Assembly: GCA_903842755.1 (NCBI GenBank)
Contig: CAIMNF010000284.1
Coordinates: forward strand, 1 to 5,584
Direction: 5' to 3'
DNA: 5,584 nt
Origin: Oligoflexia bacterium
GTDB taxonomy: Bacteria > Bdellovibrionota > UBA1018 > CAIMNF01
Shown here: positions 1 to 5,477 of the stretch, piece by piece
Position numbering within the stretch: the first letter of the stretch is position 1
Layout: every line of letters starts with the position of its first letter
Position numbers and translations under genes: made by a program
Notes under the pieces: generated by a model
The model's input: the letters and a program-made list of their open reading frames with translations, nothing else
Databases searched by the model: none
What the model was told of the DNA's origin: nothing

Positions 1-604
1 CTTCACCGGCCCCGAAGCCGGCCAAAGCTCCTTGATGAATGTAAAAGTAGGTTTTTGCGCGTTCAATTCCAAATAAAAGAATCGGCTGTGGGTTTTCGCT
101 TTTTAAATAAATTCGATTCAAAAGGCTACGGTAGGCCCATGCGTCCGTCGTGACCACATCTGGATCAATCTGTGACTCCTTTAATTGGGCCATAAACCCC
201 GCAAAACTGTCTTTTTTTACCGCGCCCACATGAAGAGCCGATCCCGCACTCGATTGATTTAAAATTGCCGAGTCATAATGAAGATTATCGCTTTCAAAAG
301 GGAGGTCGTCTTCAAGCTCGAACTCCACGGCAGCTTTAATCGCTTTGCGGTCTTTGGACGCGAGCTGCAAGTTTCTAAAGGTCGAAATTTTGGTTGGTAC
401 CGTCGTGACCAGGCGCTCGGTTCTTTCGGCCAGCGTTTGGACCATCTGTTGGGCGGCAGCAAAAGACGCGGTGTTGGGGGAAGTAGGATCGGGCGCTTCG
501 AGGAGAGTCTCGTGAGTATCCCGAAGCTCAAAGCGACCGAAAGCGGTATCCAGTTCTACGGCAAAAACACCTTGTTCTGAAATGTCTATTCCTAAGACTC
601 GCAT
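1..604 (-). CDS. gspL: GspL, PilM-like T2SS assembly protein (partial, 3' end outside window)
   Basis: An open frame of 201 codons from ATG at 604 runs without a stop off the left edge. The N-terminus (RVLGIDISEQGVFAVEL) matches the opening strand-turn-strand of the actin-like PilM/GspL fold. Around residues 93-111, VEFELEDDLPFESDNLHYD is the PilM/GspL segment that usually reads as 'E.E..lPF..d...yD'. Residues 154-163 (TDAWAYRSLL) fit the helix before the second actin-like half. GspL is a bitopic inner-membrane protein whose cytoplasmic domain binds the GspE ATPase; its membrane segment and periplasmic ferredoxin-like domain would lie in the missing part. The gene starts 35 nt after gspK; no strong ribosome binding site is seen, only a G-run about 18 nt upstream. 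No other in-frame start is nearby. PilM is the main alternative, but position after gspK favours GspL. Confidence 0.87.
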   Translation of the reverse strand, partial: MRVLGIDISEQGVFAVELDTAFGRFELRDTHETLLEAPDPTSPNTASFAAAQQMVQTLAERTERLVTTVPTKISTFRNLQLASKDRKAIKAAVEFELEDDLPFESDNLHYDSAILNQSSAGSALHVGAVKKDSFAGFMAQLKESQIDPDVVTTDAWAYRSLLNRIYLKSENPQPILLFGIERAKTYFYIHQGALAGFGAGE

Positions 605-639
605 AAGTTAATTTTAGTATAACCCCCAAGATTCCGCAC

Positions 640-2040
640 TTATAAAAACCGGATTTGCGTGATCTTTAGAGTACTCCTTTCTGAATTCGTTGAACCGTTG
701 GTGCTGGTCCCCGTCGATCCACCGTTTGCCCCGTTCGTTGGCGAAGGGGATGGATTGGCGTTTCCGCCCGGAGTCGTCGTTCCCGTTGTGGTGGGACTTG
801 ACGGTGAGTCTAAAACGGTAACCCACGCTTCTAAGGTGCGCTTCGTTTGGTTGACGGTTGCTTCGACTCGAATTTTAAAATATCGCTCGTCGGTAATGAG
901 TTGAATACCGCGCTGGGTGAGGGCCGTTTTAAAGTCATCGAGTTTTGATTTTCCGTTTTTGAAGAAATCGACCTTATCGCCTAAATATTTAAAAAAGTCG
1001 TCGCCGGACTTAAAACTATTGTCGTCCGGCGGCGGAGCATCGCGGAACTCAAAAAACGCTTTTCGCTCGTCGTCGGTCATTTGGGGGACCAATCCCCGCA
1101 GAACTGCGTCCTTGATGGTGTTGACGTTAATTCCTTGACTCATGCCCGCGTTGAACTGGGGTGCAAGCAAGTTGTAAACGTCGTCGTCCATCGAGGTAAG
1201 GTAATGAAGCTCGCTAATGTCATAATAAGGTGCGCGTTTAAACGGAACAACGGCCTGTTCTGTGCGAGTCGTATCAAAGCCAATATCGGCCCATCCGATC
1301 ATCTCCGAAACTAAATCTTCCACTTTGTAGCTGCGGTACTGATCGCGGAAGTCCGGGTCGTCATCAAATTTCTTGGCAAAAATTTGTTTAATATGTTCCA
1401 GCAAAAGCGCGCGTGCGCTATCCGGCGTATACTGATTCGTGGAACTTGTGCTACTTGAACTGTCGGGAGAGGGCGAGGGTGAGGCGCCTTTTCCCGGGCT
1501 TGGCGAAGGCGAGGCCGTCGTCGCCGTTGCTACGGAAGGGAGCATGCTGTTTAAATTAAATTTGGAGGACTGCGCCTCAATGGCAATGTAAACTTTTCCT
1601 TCCATCGAGGAATCTTTTCTAAATTTAGTAAGTGCATCTCGTGTTCCCAAGGGCAAGGCGCTAATATCGCCCGTAAAGGGAATGGTCACCGGTTCAGCCC
1701 AAATTTTTTCTAGAATTGCTTTGGGCACCATCGCGTCTGCTGCTTTTTTGGCAATGTCGCTCTTGCCGGTCATGGTGGAGATTGTTTTTTTCAGTTCGGA
1801 ATAAGCCCGAATTCTAAGGAGTGCAATTCGCAAACCACTTTTGACTAAGGCATGGGCCTTGATTTGATTCAAGCGATCGTAAGCAAGTTTTTGATTAATC
1901 TGCGCCGTGTATACAATTTCGCCCGTAAAAATAGCCAACGTGGCCATGGCCGAAAGCACGATCAATAGCGCGACGCCTTTTCGATTTAGGCGGGGCCATT
2001 TTTTGGGAAGGAGCGCCTTAATAAGTCTTCGGTAGCACAT
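640..2040 (-). CDS. gspK: GspK, minor pseudopilin at the pseudopilus tip
   Basis: The protein has 466 residues from ATG at 2040. This start is preferred over the longer frame opening at 2100 because GGAGA lies about 9 nt upstream. A basic leader ends at Gly22, followed by VALLIVLSAMATLAIF: +1 is Val and +5 is Ile, and absence of Glu5 is the hallmark of GspK among pseudopilins. Family signatures include FNLNSML (about 161-167), PFKRAPYYDISELHYL (about 266-281) and GINVNT (about 303-308). GspK is larger than other pseudopilins because of an alpha-helical insert; it caps the GspI-GspJ-GspK complex in the periplasm. Two low-complexity linkers stand out, at about residues 171-203 (Ser-Pro repeats, then Ser/Thr) and 411-456 (Thr/Gly/Asn/Ser/Pro). 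The second sits before a last predicted strand, KITQIRFL. The gene overlaps the 3' end of gspJ by 23 nt, suggesting translational coupling. Confidence 0.95.
   Translation of the reverse strand: MCYRRLIKALLPKKWPRLNRKGVALLIVLSAMATLAIFTGEIVYTAQINQKLAYDRLNQIKAHALVKSGLRIALLRIRAYSELKKTISTMTGKSDIAKKAADAMVPKAILEKIWAEPVTIPFTGDISALPLGTRDALTKFRKDSSMEGKVYIAIEAQSSKFNLNSMLPSVATATTASPSPSPGKGASPSPSPDSSSSTSSTNQYTPDSARALLLEHIKQIFAKKFDDDPDFRDQYRSYKVEDLVSEMIGWADIGFDTTRTEQAVVPFKRAPYYDISELHYLTSMDDDVYNLLAPQFNAGMSQGINVNTIKDAVLRGLVPQMTDDERKAFFEFRDAPPPDDNSFKSGDDFFKYLGDKVDFFKNGKSKLDDFKTALTQRGIQLITDERYFKIRVEATVNQTKRTLEAWVTVLDSPSSPTTTGTTTPGGNANPSPSPTNGANGGSTGTSTNGSTNSERSTLKITQIRFL
673..810 (-). repeat. Low-complexity linker near the GspK C-terminus
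   Basis: About 46 codons encode almost only Thr, Gly, Asn, Ser and Pro, including PSPSP and GSTGTSTNGSTN. The stretch follows the strand ending EAWVTVLD and precedes KITQIRFL. It reads as a loop insertion between the last two strands of the pseudopilin fold rather than a random tail; that placement is inference. Confidence 0.75.
1432..1530 (-). repeat. Ser-Pro repeat linker inside GspK
   Basis: About 33 codons carry two copies of a SPSPSP unit separated by GKGA, followed by DSSSSTSSTN. The linker lies between FNLNSML and the helical domain beginning near YTPDSARALLLEHI, close to the usual boundary where the large GspK alpha domain is inserted. Its role as a flexible hinge is inferred. Confidence 0.75.
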
Positions 2041-2878
2041 TGTTTGGCGTCTCCAGCTTAAATAAAATTTTGGTGCTAAAGGGGGCGCCCCCAGGGCCAA
2101 CTAAATCTAAATCCATTTGCACCGCAACCGGGAAAAGTCCTATGGCGCGCCCATCGTTAGGTTCACTATCCCATTCGCGGACCGGGTCTTTTTCTCCTTC
2201 TTTAAAATATTGAAATTTTAGTTTCTTCACGTTGGTTAAAATCACATAAGTCACTCGATCCGGGGAATCGTCCTTCTCTTCCAAATCAAAGGCGTGCGTG
2301 TGAATCGTTTTGTAAAGAGTGTCTTTTACAAGTTCGTATTTTACTTTTACATAAATCGATTCTTTCTTTTGTTTGTAAACGCGAATATGGTCCGAGGTTA
2401 CAAAACTCATGTGTGTTTCGTCACCTTTGAAGCGCGAGGCTCGAATTCCGGTATAGTCCAATACTTGGCTCCAATATTCAAAAGCCTGAAAGGCGGTATT
2501 GTTCAAGCGCTTATTCAATTCCGCAAGAGTCATGGGCGGCGTAGGGGTCGCTTTCGCGGGCGCTCCCGCTTGCACGGGTAGGGGTTGTTTGTTTGGATCA
2601 AGACGCTCTAAATCTGCCGCTAAAAACCAACGGGGATTAAAGACTTGGTTTAAGTCCCGCTCCATAAACCCAATGCTGGTCCGAAGCGAACTGGAAAACT
2701 CCGTTCCCTCAGAAAGTTTAGCTTTTAATTTTGCGGCTTCGATGACGGATTTACTTGTGAGCATTACGATGAATGCAAAAATAAGCATCGAAATCATCAC
2801 CTCAATGAGAGTGAATCCGTGCTGACCTAAACTGCGGCCGCGTAGGTTAGGGCTACTCGGTATCCATTTTGAATTCAT
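2018..2878 (-). CDS. gspJ: GspJ, minor pseudopilin of the tip complex
   Basis: A 286-residue prepilin-like protein starting at ATG 2878. GGTGGA 8 nt upstream is a moderate ribosome binding site. The leader is 21 residues, ending QHG|FTLIEVMISMLIFAF, with Glu26 at +5 of the mature protein and a typical hydrophobic N-terminal helix. GspJ family features are ERDLNQVFNPRWF (about 73-85), near-C-terminal LTNVKKLKFQYFKEG (about 214-228) with the following REWDSE, and LFPVAVQMDLDL (about 248-259). A short Pro/Ala-rich stretch with TPTPP (about 104-115) may be a linker. GspJ associates with GspI and GspK in the tip complex that starts pseudopilus assembly. It overlaps gspI by 26 nt upstream and gspK by 23 nt downstream. 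The 21-residue leader is longer than those of GspG and GspH here, and no closer in-frame ATG precedes the cleavage site. Confidence 0.94.
   Translation of the reverse strand: MNSKWIPSSPNLRGRSLGQHGFTLIEVMISMLIFAFIVMLTSKSVIEAAKLKAKLSEGTEFSSSLRTSIGFMERDLNQVFNPRWFLAADLERLDPNKQPLPVQAGAPAKATPTPPMTLAELNKRLNNTAFQAFEYWSQVLDYTGIRASRFKGDETHMSFVTSDHIRVYKQKKESIYVKVKYELVKDTLYKTIHTHAFDLEEKDDSPDRVTYVILTNVKKLKFQYFKEGEKDPVREWDSEPNDGRAIGLFPVAVQMDLDLVGPGGAPFSTKILFKLETPNNVLPKTY
2050..2054 (-). promoter_or_regulatory. Ribosome binding site deciding the gspK start
   Basis: GGAGA on the minus strand lies 9 nt before ATG 2040 and inside the 3' end of gspJ. It supports this ATG over the upstream in-frame codon at 2100, which would add a 20-residue extension lying within gspJ coding sequence. 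Confidence 0.7.
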
Positions 2879-3485
2879 GATTCAAGTCCACCCAATATTG
2901 ACTGACGCTATACGATTGTTCTTTGCCTTTTTCTTTCCATTTAATAGTAACGGTAATTTCGCGGGTTGATTTAGAAAGATAATTCGTTGCAATTTTAATA
3001 ATTTTTGTAATATTTTCGTCAGACGAGGTAACACCTTGAAAGCTCGATCCGCCTGCGCTGCCGCTACTCGAAGAGCCAGAAGAAGAACTTGAAGACGAAT
3101 TAGAGGAACTTGAACTAGAGGAACTCGAACCACCCGAGCCACTCCCGCCCGAATTCGCCAAAGACTCCATCAAATTCGGAAATTCAATTTTCTTGATTTT
3201 TGTTTCCCACGAATACTCCGCAAAAGGTACATCAAACTTCCCGCCGTCTTGTTCTTTTCCTTCGTCTAGACTTTTACCTTCTAGGTCATGTTCGGTTTGA
3301 ATCAGAGTGTTCCGGGCAAGCATAGCCACCGATTGCATGCGCTGCGCGCGAAAACTCACATCTAAACTATTATTTTCTGAAATTAAAATCGAGCCAATCC
3401 CAATCGCAATAATCAGGATGGCGATCATCACTTCCATTAGGGTAAATCCCGATTGCGAAAGAAGAAGGCTACTTGGACTTCGCAC
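2853..3485 (-). CDS. gspI: GspI, minor pseudopilin with a polyserine insertion
   Basis: A 210-residue pseudopilin starting at GTG 3485, chosen because a near-perfect AAGGAGG (3495-3501) lies 9 nt upstream. The frame stays open to ATGs at 3506 and 3512, but those have only weak upstream signals. The leader is 13 residues ending SQSG|FTLMEVMIAILIIAIGIGSI, with Glu18 at +5. GspI proteins are usually about 120-130 residues; the excess here comes largely from a Ser/Gly tract at about 112-148 and acidic/Lys-rich loops. The C-terminal part keeps a paired-strand pattern typical of GspI: REITVTIKW, then SYSVSQYWVDL. GspI is known as a core binding partner of GspJ and GspK at the pseudopilus tip in the periplasm. 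The start overlaps gspH by 17 nt and the stop overlaps gspJ by 26 nt. Confidence 0.93.
   Translation of the reverse strand: MRSPSSLLLSQSGFTLMEVMIAILIIAIGIGSILISENNSLDVSFRAQRMQSVAMLARNTLIQTEHDLEGKSLDEGKEQDGGKFDVPFAEYSWETKIKKIEFPNLMESLANSGGSGSGGSSSSSSSSSNSSSSSSSGSSSSGSAGGSSFQGVTSSDENITKIIKIATNYLSKSTREITVTIKWKEKGKEQSYSVSQYWVDLNHEFKMDTE
3042..3152 (-). repeat. Polyserine/glycine tract within GspI
   Basis: About 37 codons encode Ser and Gly with single Asn and Ala interruptions, including runs of nine, seven and four serines. All six serine codons (TCG, TCC, TCT, TCA, AGT, AGC) occur, so it is not a simple trinucleotide expansion; selection on the protein sequence or age of the tract is the better explanation. 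It separates the MESLAN segment from the C-terminal strands. Confidence 0.85.
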
Positions 3486-4092
3486 CTTGAAAGGCCTCCT
3501 TCGCATCCACATAATGATGCTCTAAGCGGCAACGGCCTAATAAGTTAGAAACCATCAAGGATTCTTCGTTTTTTCCTGTATCAATTAAATGAATCAGTGA
3601 TTGTTCGGTAATGCCATGGGGGAAAACATGAGTATAGGCAATCCCAGTGGTGATCAGCTCGTCGCTTTGTTCCGTCAGAACATCTTTAAAGGTGACCCCA
3701 ATCGGCAAGGATCTTTTCTTTGAGGTAAGGGATTTGGCAATGATGAATCCCCCGTTTTTCTTTTTTTCATCATCGTCATTTTTAGAAAAAAATGATTTAG
3801 GTCGGTTCTTATCGTACTCTTTGGATTCGTCATTTTGAAGAAGGGCTTCTTCGCCGGTAAACTCAACCCAGTATTTTTGCTCTTTGAGATCGTACGCTAC
3901 CCGATGAATTTTTCCGGTAATTTGCGCGGAATTTACGGTGTCTTTGATTAAAGTGGCCAGATCGGCAGAAGCGGACTTCACCGAGAACCGAAAGGTGTTG
4001 GAGATACTGGGCACGACAATCATTGCCGCAAAGCCCAGTATCACCACCACAATCATCAGCTCAATCAGTGTGAAGCCGGATTCCTTTCGCAC
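3469..4092 (-). CDS. gspH: GspH, minor pseudopilin linking tip and shaft
   Basis: A 207-residue pseudopilin starting at GTG 4092. The only open frame upstream is closed by the gspG stop, so the start is fixed; GGAG (4104-4107) lies 11 nt upstream within the end of gspG. The six-residue leader gives ESG|FTLIELMIVVVILGF with Glu11 at +5. Later features fit the GspH/FimT-type fold: SASADLATLIKDTVNSAQ (about 40-57), then HRVAYDLKEQKYWVEF (about 63-78), and FPHGITEQSLIHLID (about 157-171), where GspH proteins have an 'F.P.G' strand-turn. A very charged loop (about 91-115, with NDDDEKKKNGG) enlarges the protein. Family knowledge places GspH between the GspI-J-K tip and the GspG shaft. It lies in the same frame as gspG, 6 nt after the stop, and overlaps gspI by 17 nt. 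Confidence 0.92.
   Translation of the reverse strand: MRKESGFTLIELMIVVVILGFAAMIVVPSISNTFRFSVKSASADLATLIKDTVNSAQITGKIHRVAYDLKEQKYWVEFTGEEALLQNDESKEYDKNRPKSFFSKNDDDEKKKNGGFIIAKSLTSKKRSLPIGVTFKDVLTEQSDELITTGIAYTHVFPHGITEQSLIHLIDTGKNEESLMVSNLLGRCRLEHHYVDAKEAFQGAKSK
3495..3501 (-). promoter_or_regulatory. Strong Shine-Dalgarno deciding a GTG start for gspI
   Basis: AAGGAGG on the minus strand is followed after 9 nt by GTG at 3485. The site lies inside the final codons of gspH. It falls downstream of the ATG candidates at 3506 and 3512, so it cannot serve them; a longest-frame annotation would add nine residues to the leader. Confidence 0.8.
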
Positions 4093-4098
4093 AAAGGC

Positions 4099-4536
4099 TT
4101 AATCTCCGTCGGTGACGGAAAGATCGGTATTGAATCCGTCTCCGCCTTCTTTTTTGTCGGCGCCTAGCGAGCGGATTTCAAACGTGTTGCCATCAGATGT
4201 ATAAAGATAGGGCATATCCCACGCATCTTTTGGTACCGTCTTTTTATCCATATAACCTGCAGGCGAGTAGTTCTTACAATCGGGGCCAGTGCCTGATTTT
4301 GCGACCAATGCATCTAAGCCTTGATCGGTCGTCGGATATTGGCCGCAATCCAATTTATAGGTTTTTAAAATCGAGGCGATCCCTTTCATATTTACCTTGG
4401 TCGTTTCCACCTTGGCTTTATCAAATTGGGCAATGAGTTTTGGCCCCACTAATCCAATCAAGAGACCTAGGATCGCGATCACGATCATCAATTCGATCAA
4501 GGAAAACCCTTGTTCATTCATCCGCTGCTTTTTCAT
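4099..4536 (-). CDS. gspG: GspG, major pseudopilin
   Basis: A 145-residue protein from ATG 4536, with AAGG-type pairing (within 4545-4555) 8 nt upstream. The frame extends to a TTG at 4566 that would overlap the end of gspF, and another ATG at 4521 would leave a five-residue leader. The 10-residue leader gives NEQG|FSLIELMIVIAILGLL with Glu15 at +5. GspG signatures are clear: a helix ending ILKTYKLDCGQYPTTDQGLDAL (about 56-77, where YPTT.QGL is diagnostic), GYMDKKTVPKDAWDMPYLY (about 94-112), and SLGADKKEGGDGFNTD (about 123-138), the loop that binds calcium in characterised GspG proteins. It polymerises into the periplasmic pseudopilus that pushes substrates through the GspD secretin. Cys64 and Cys87 could form a disulfide. 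Its length is normal for the family. It starts 26 nt after gspF and ends 6 nt before gspH. Confidence 0.97.
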   Translation of the reverse strand: MKKQRMNEQGFSLIELMIVIAILGLLIGLVGPKLIAQFDKAKVETTKVNMKGIASILKTYKLDCGQYPTTDQGLDALVAKSGTGPDCKNYSPAGYMDKKTVPKDAWDMPYLYTSDGNTFEIRSLGADKKEGGDGFNTDLSVTDGD

Positions 4537-4544
4537 TCTTGTTT

Positions 4545-4555
4545 CCTTCCTTCTT
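4545..4555 (-). promoter_or_regulatory. Purine-rich ribosome binding site for gspG
   Basis: AAGAAGGAAGG on the minus strand ends 8 nt before ATG 4536, within the 26-nt gap after gspF. It supports the 4536 start over TTG 4566, which lies upstream of the site. Confidence 0.75.
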
Positions 4556-4562
4556 TTTTCGT

Positions 4563-5477
4563 TCAACTTAAATTACTCATTTCCATGAGGGGCATAATCA
4601 CCGAGACCACAATGAACCCAACAGTTACGCCCATAAAAATAATCATTGCGGGCTCTAGAAGGGAAGTCATGGCATCAATCGCCGTATTGACTTGCTCTTC
4701 GTAAGAGTCAGCAACATTCTTCAGCATCGAGGAAAGCTCCCCGGTCTTTTCGCCAATAGAAATCATATGAATTACCAGGGGCGGAAATTCCCCGCTCCGC
4801 TTGAGTGGCTCCGCAATGGATTGTCCCTCGGTAATATTATTGCGCGCGTTTTCAATTGCGCGGGCAATATGAACGTTTCCCACAAGGTTGCGCGCAATAT
4901 TCATTGCAGCAACGATCGGCACGTTTGATCCTAACAGAGTGGCCATGGTACTGGCAAATCGCGTGATGGCAATTCTGCGTGTAATTTTTCCAAAAACCGG
5001 AGCGGTCAATTTAAATCGATCCCAACGTTCTCGGCCATTTTTAGAATTTATATATTGATTAAATAAAATAACGCCTACAATGGTACCCACGATCAAGGCC
5101 CACCAATACGCCACCAAAAATTCCGAAATCCAAATCAATGCTTGAGTAGTCGGAGGAAGTTGTTTATTCATGGAGACGAAAATCGTTTGCAGTTTAGGAA
5201 TGACGGTCGTAAAAATGGTGATCAACGCCCCAAATGCAACGATAATCATGATCACCGGGTAAGTCATCCCACCGACCACTTTTCGTTTCAAGCGCATTTG
5301 TCCCTCTTTTAAATCCGCCAGTCGCAACAACACTAAGCCTAAGGTACCGGAGCTTTCACCGGCCTCGGTCATATTCACAAAAATGTGGTCAAACACTTTC
5401 GGGTGTTGGGCCAGCGCTTTGGATAAAGAAGTTCCTTCGTTTACGGCTTCTTTGACTTGCGACAAAACTGTTTTCAA
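4563..5477 (-). CDS. gspF: GspF, inner-membrane platform protein lacking its N-terminal ~100 residues
   Basis: The open frame gives up to 304 residues, against about 400 for GspF. The first residues (KTVLSQVKEAVNEGTSLSKAL) match the middle of the first T2SSF helical domain, so the cytoplasmic N-terminus and about half of that domain are absent. Present are the rest of domain 1 with TEAGESSGTL (about 37-46), a membrane segment (about 72-94), a second (about 118-138), the second T2SSF domain with ASTMATLLGSNVPIV, NITEGQSIAEPL and IGEKTGEL (about 175-249), and the C-terminal membrane segment (about 273-296). GspF sits at the base of the machine and contacts GspE and GspL. The only available start is TTG 5477, just after an in-frame TGA at 5481-5483. 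Whether this is real gene damage, a frameshift, or an assembly error near the window end cannot be settled here. The C-terminal part itself is intact and its motifs are conserved. Confidence 0.9.
   Translation of the reverse strand: MKTVLSQVKEAVNEGTSLSKALAQHPKVFDHIFVNMTEAGESSGTLGLVLLRLADLKEGQMRLKRKVVGGMTYPVIMIIVAFGALITIFTTVIPKLQTIFVSMNKQLPPTTQALIWISEFLVAYWWALIVGTIVGVILFNQYINSKNGRERWDRFKLTAPVFGKITRRIAITRFASTMATLLGSNVPIVAAMNIARNLVGNVHIARAIENARNNITEGQSIAEPLKRSGEFPPLVIHMISIGEKTGELSSMLKNVADSYEEQVNTAIDAMTSLLEPAMIIFMGVTVGFIVVSVIMPLMEMSNLS

Noticed and set aside
278..580. Plus-strand 100-codon frame opposite gspL, and a minus-strand frame at 259-531.
   Set aside because: Both overlap the gspL frame, which has clear family motifs; neither shows any recognisable domain.
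616..621. TATACT, a possible -10 box in the gspK-gspL gap.
   Set aside because: No convincing -35 element at the right spacing; AT-rich gaps often contain such hexamers.
2882..3142. An 86-codon Leu/Val-rich minus-strand frame.
   Set aside because: It is the alternate-frame reading of the GspI Ser/Gly tract; the composition comes from serine codons read out of phase.
3647..3838. Plus-strand 63-codon frame with Ser and Phe runs opposite gspH.
   Set aside because: It is the antisense of the Lys/Glu/Asp-rich GspH loop, which explains its Phe/Ser-rich composition.
2795..4513. Four similar DNA segments near the 5' ends of gspG, gspH, gspI and gspJ.
   Set aside because: They encode the homologous prepilin cleavage region G|F(T/S)L(I/M)E and diverge at synonymous positions, so they are paralogous protein motifs, not a DNA repeat system.
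640..4536. Type IV pilus minor pilin cluster as an alternative to T2SS.
   Set aside because: A GspG with the YPTT.QGL and calcium-loop motifs, a GspK lacking Glu5 with the INVNT motif, and the F-G-H-I-J-K-L order are specific to T2SS.
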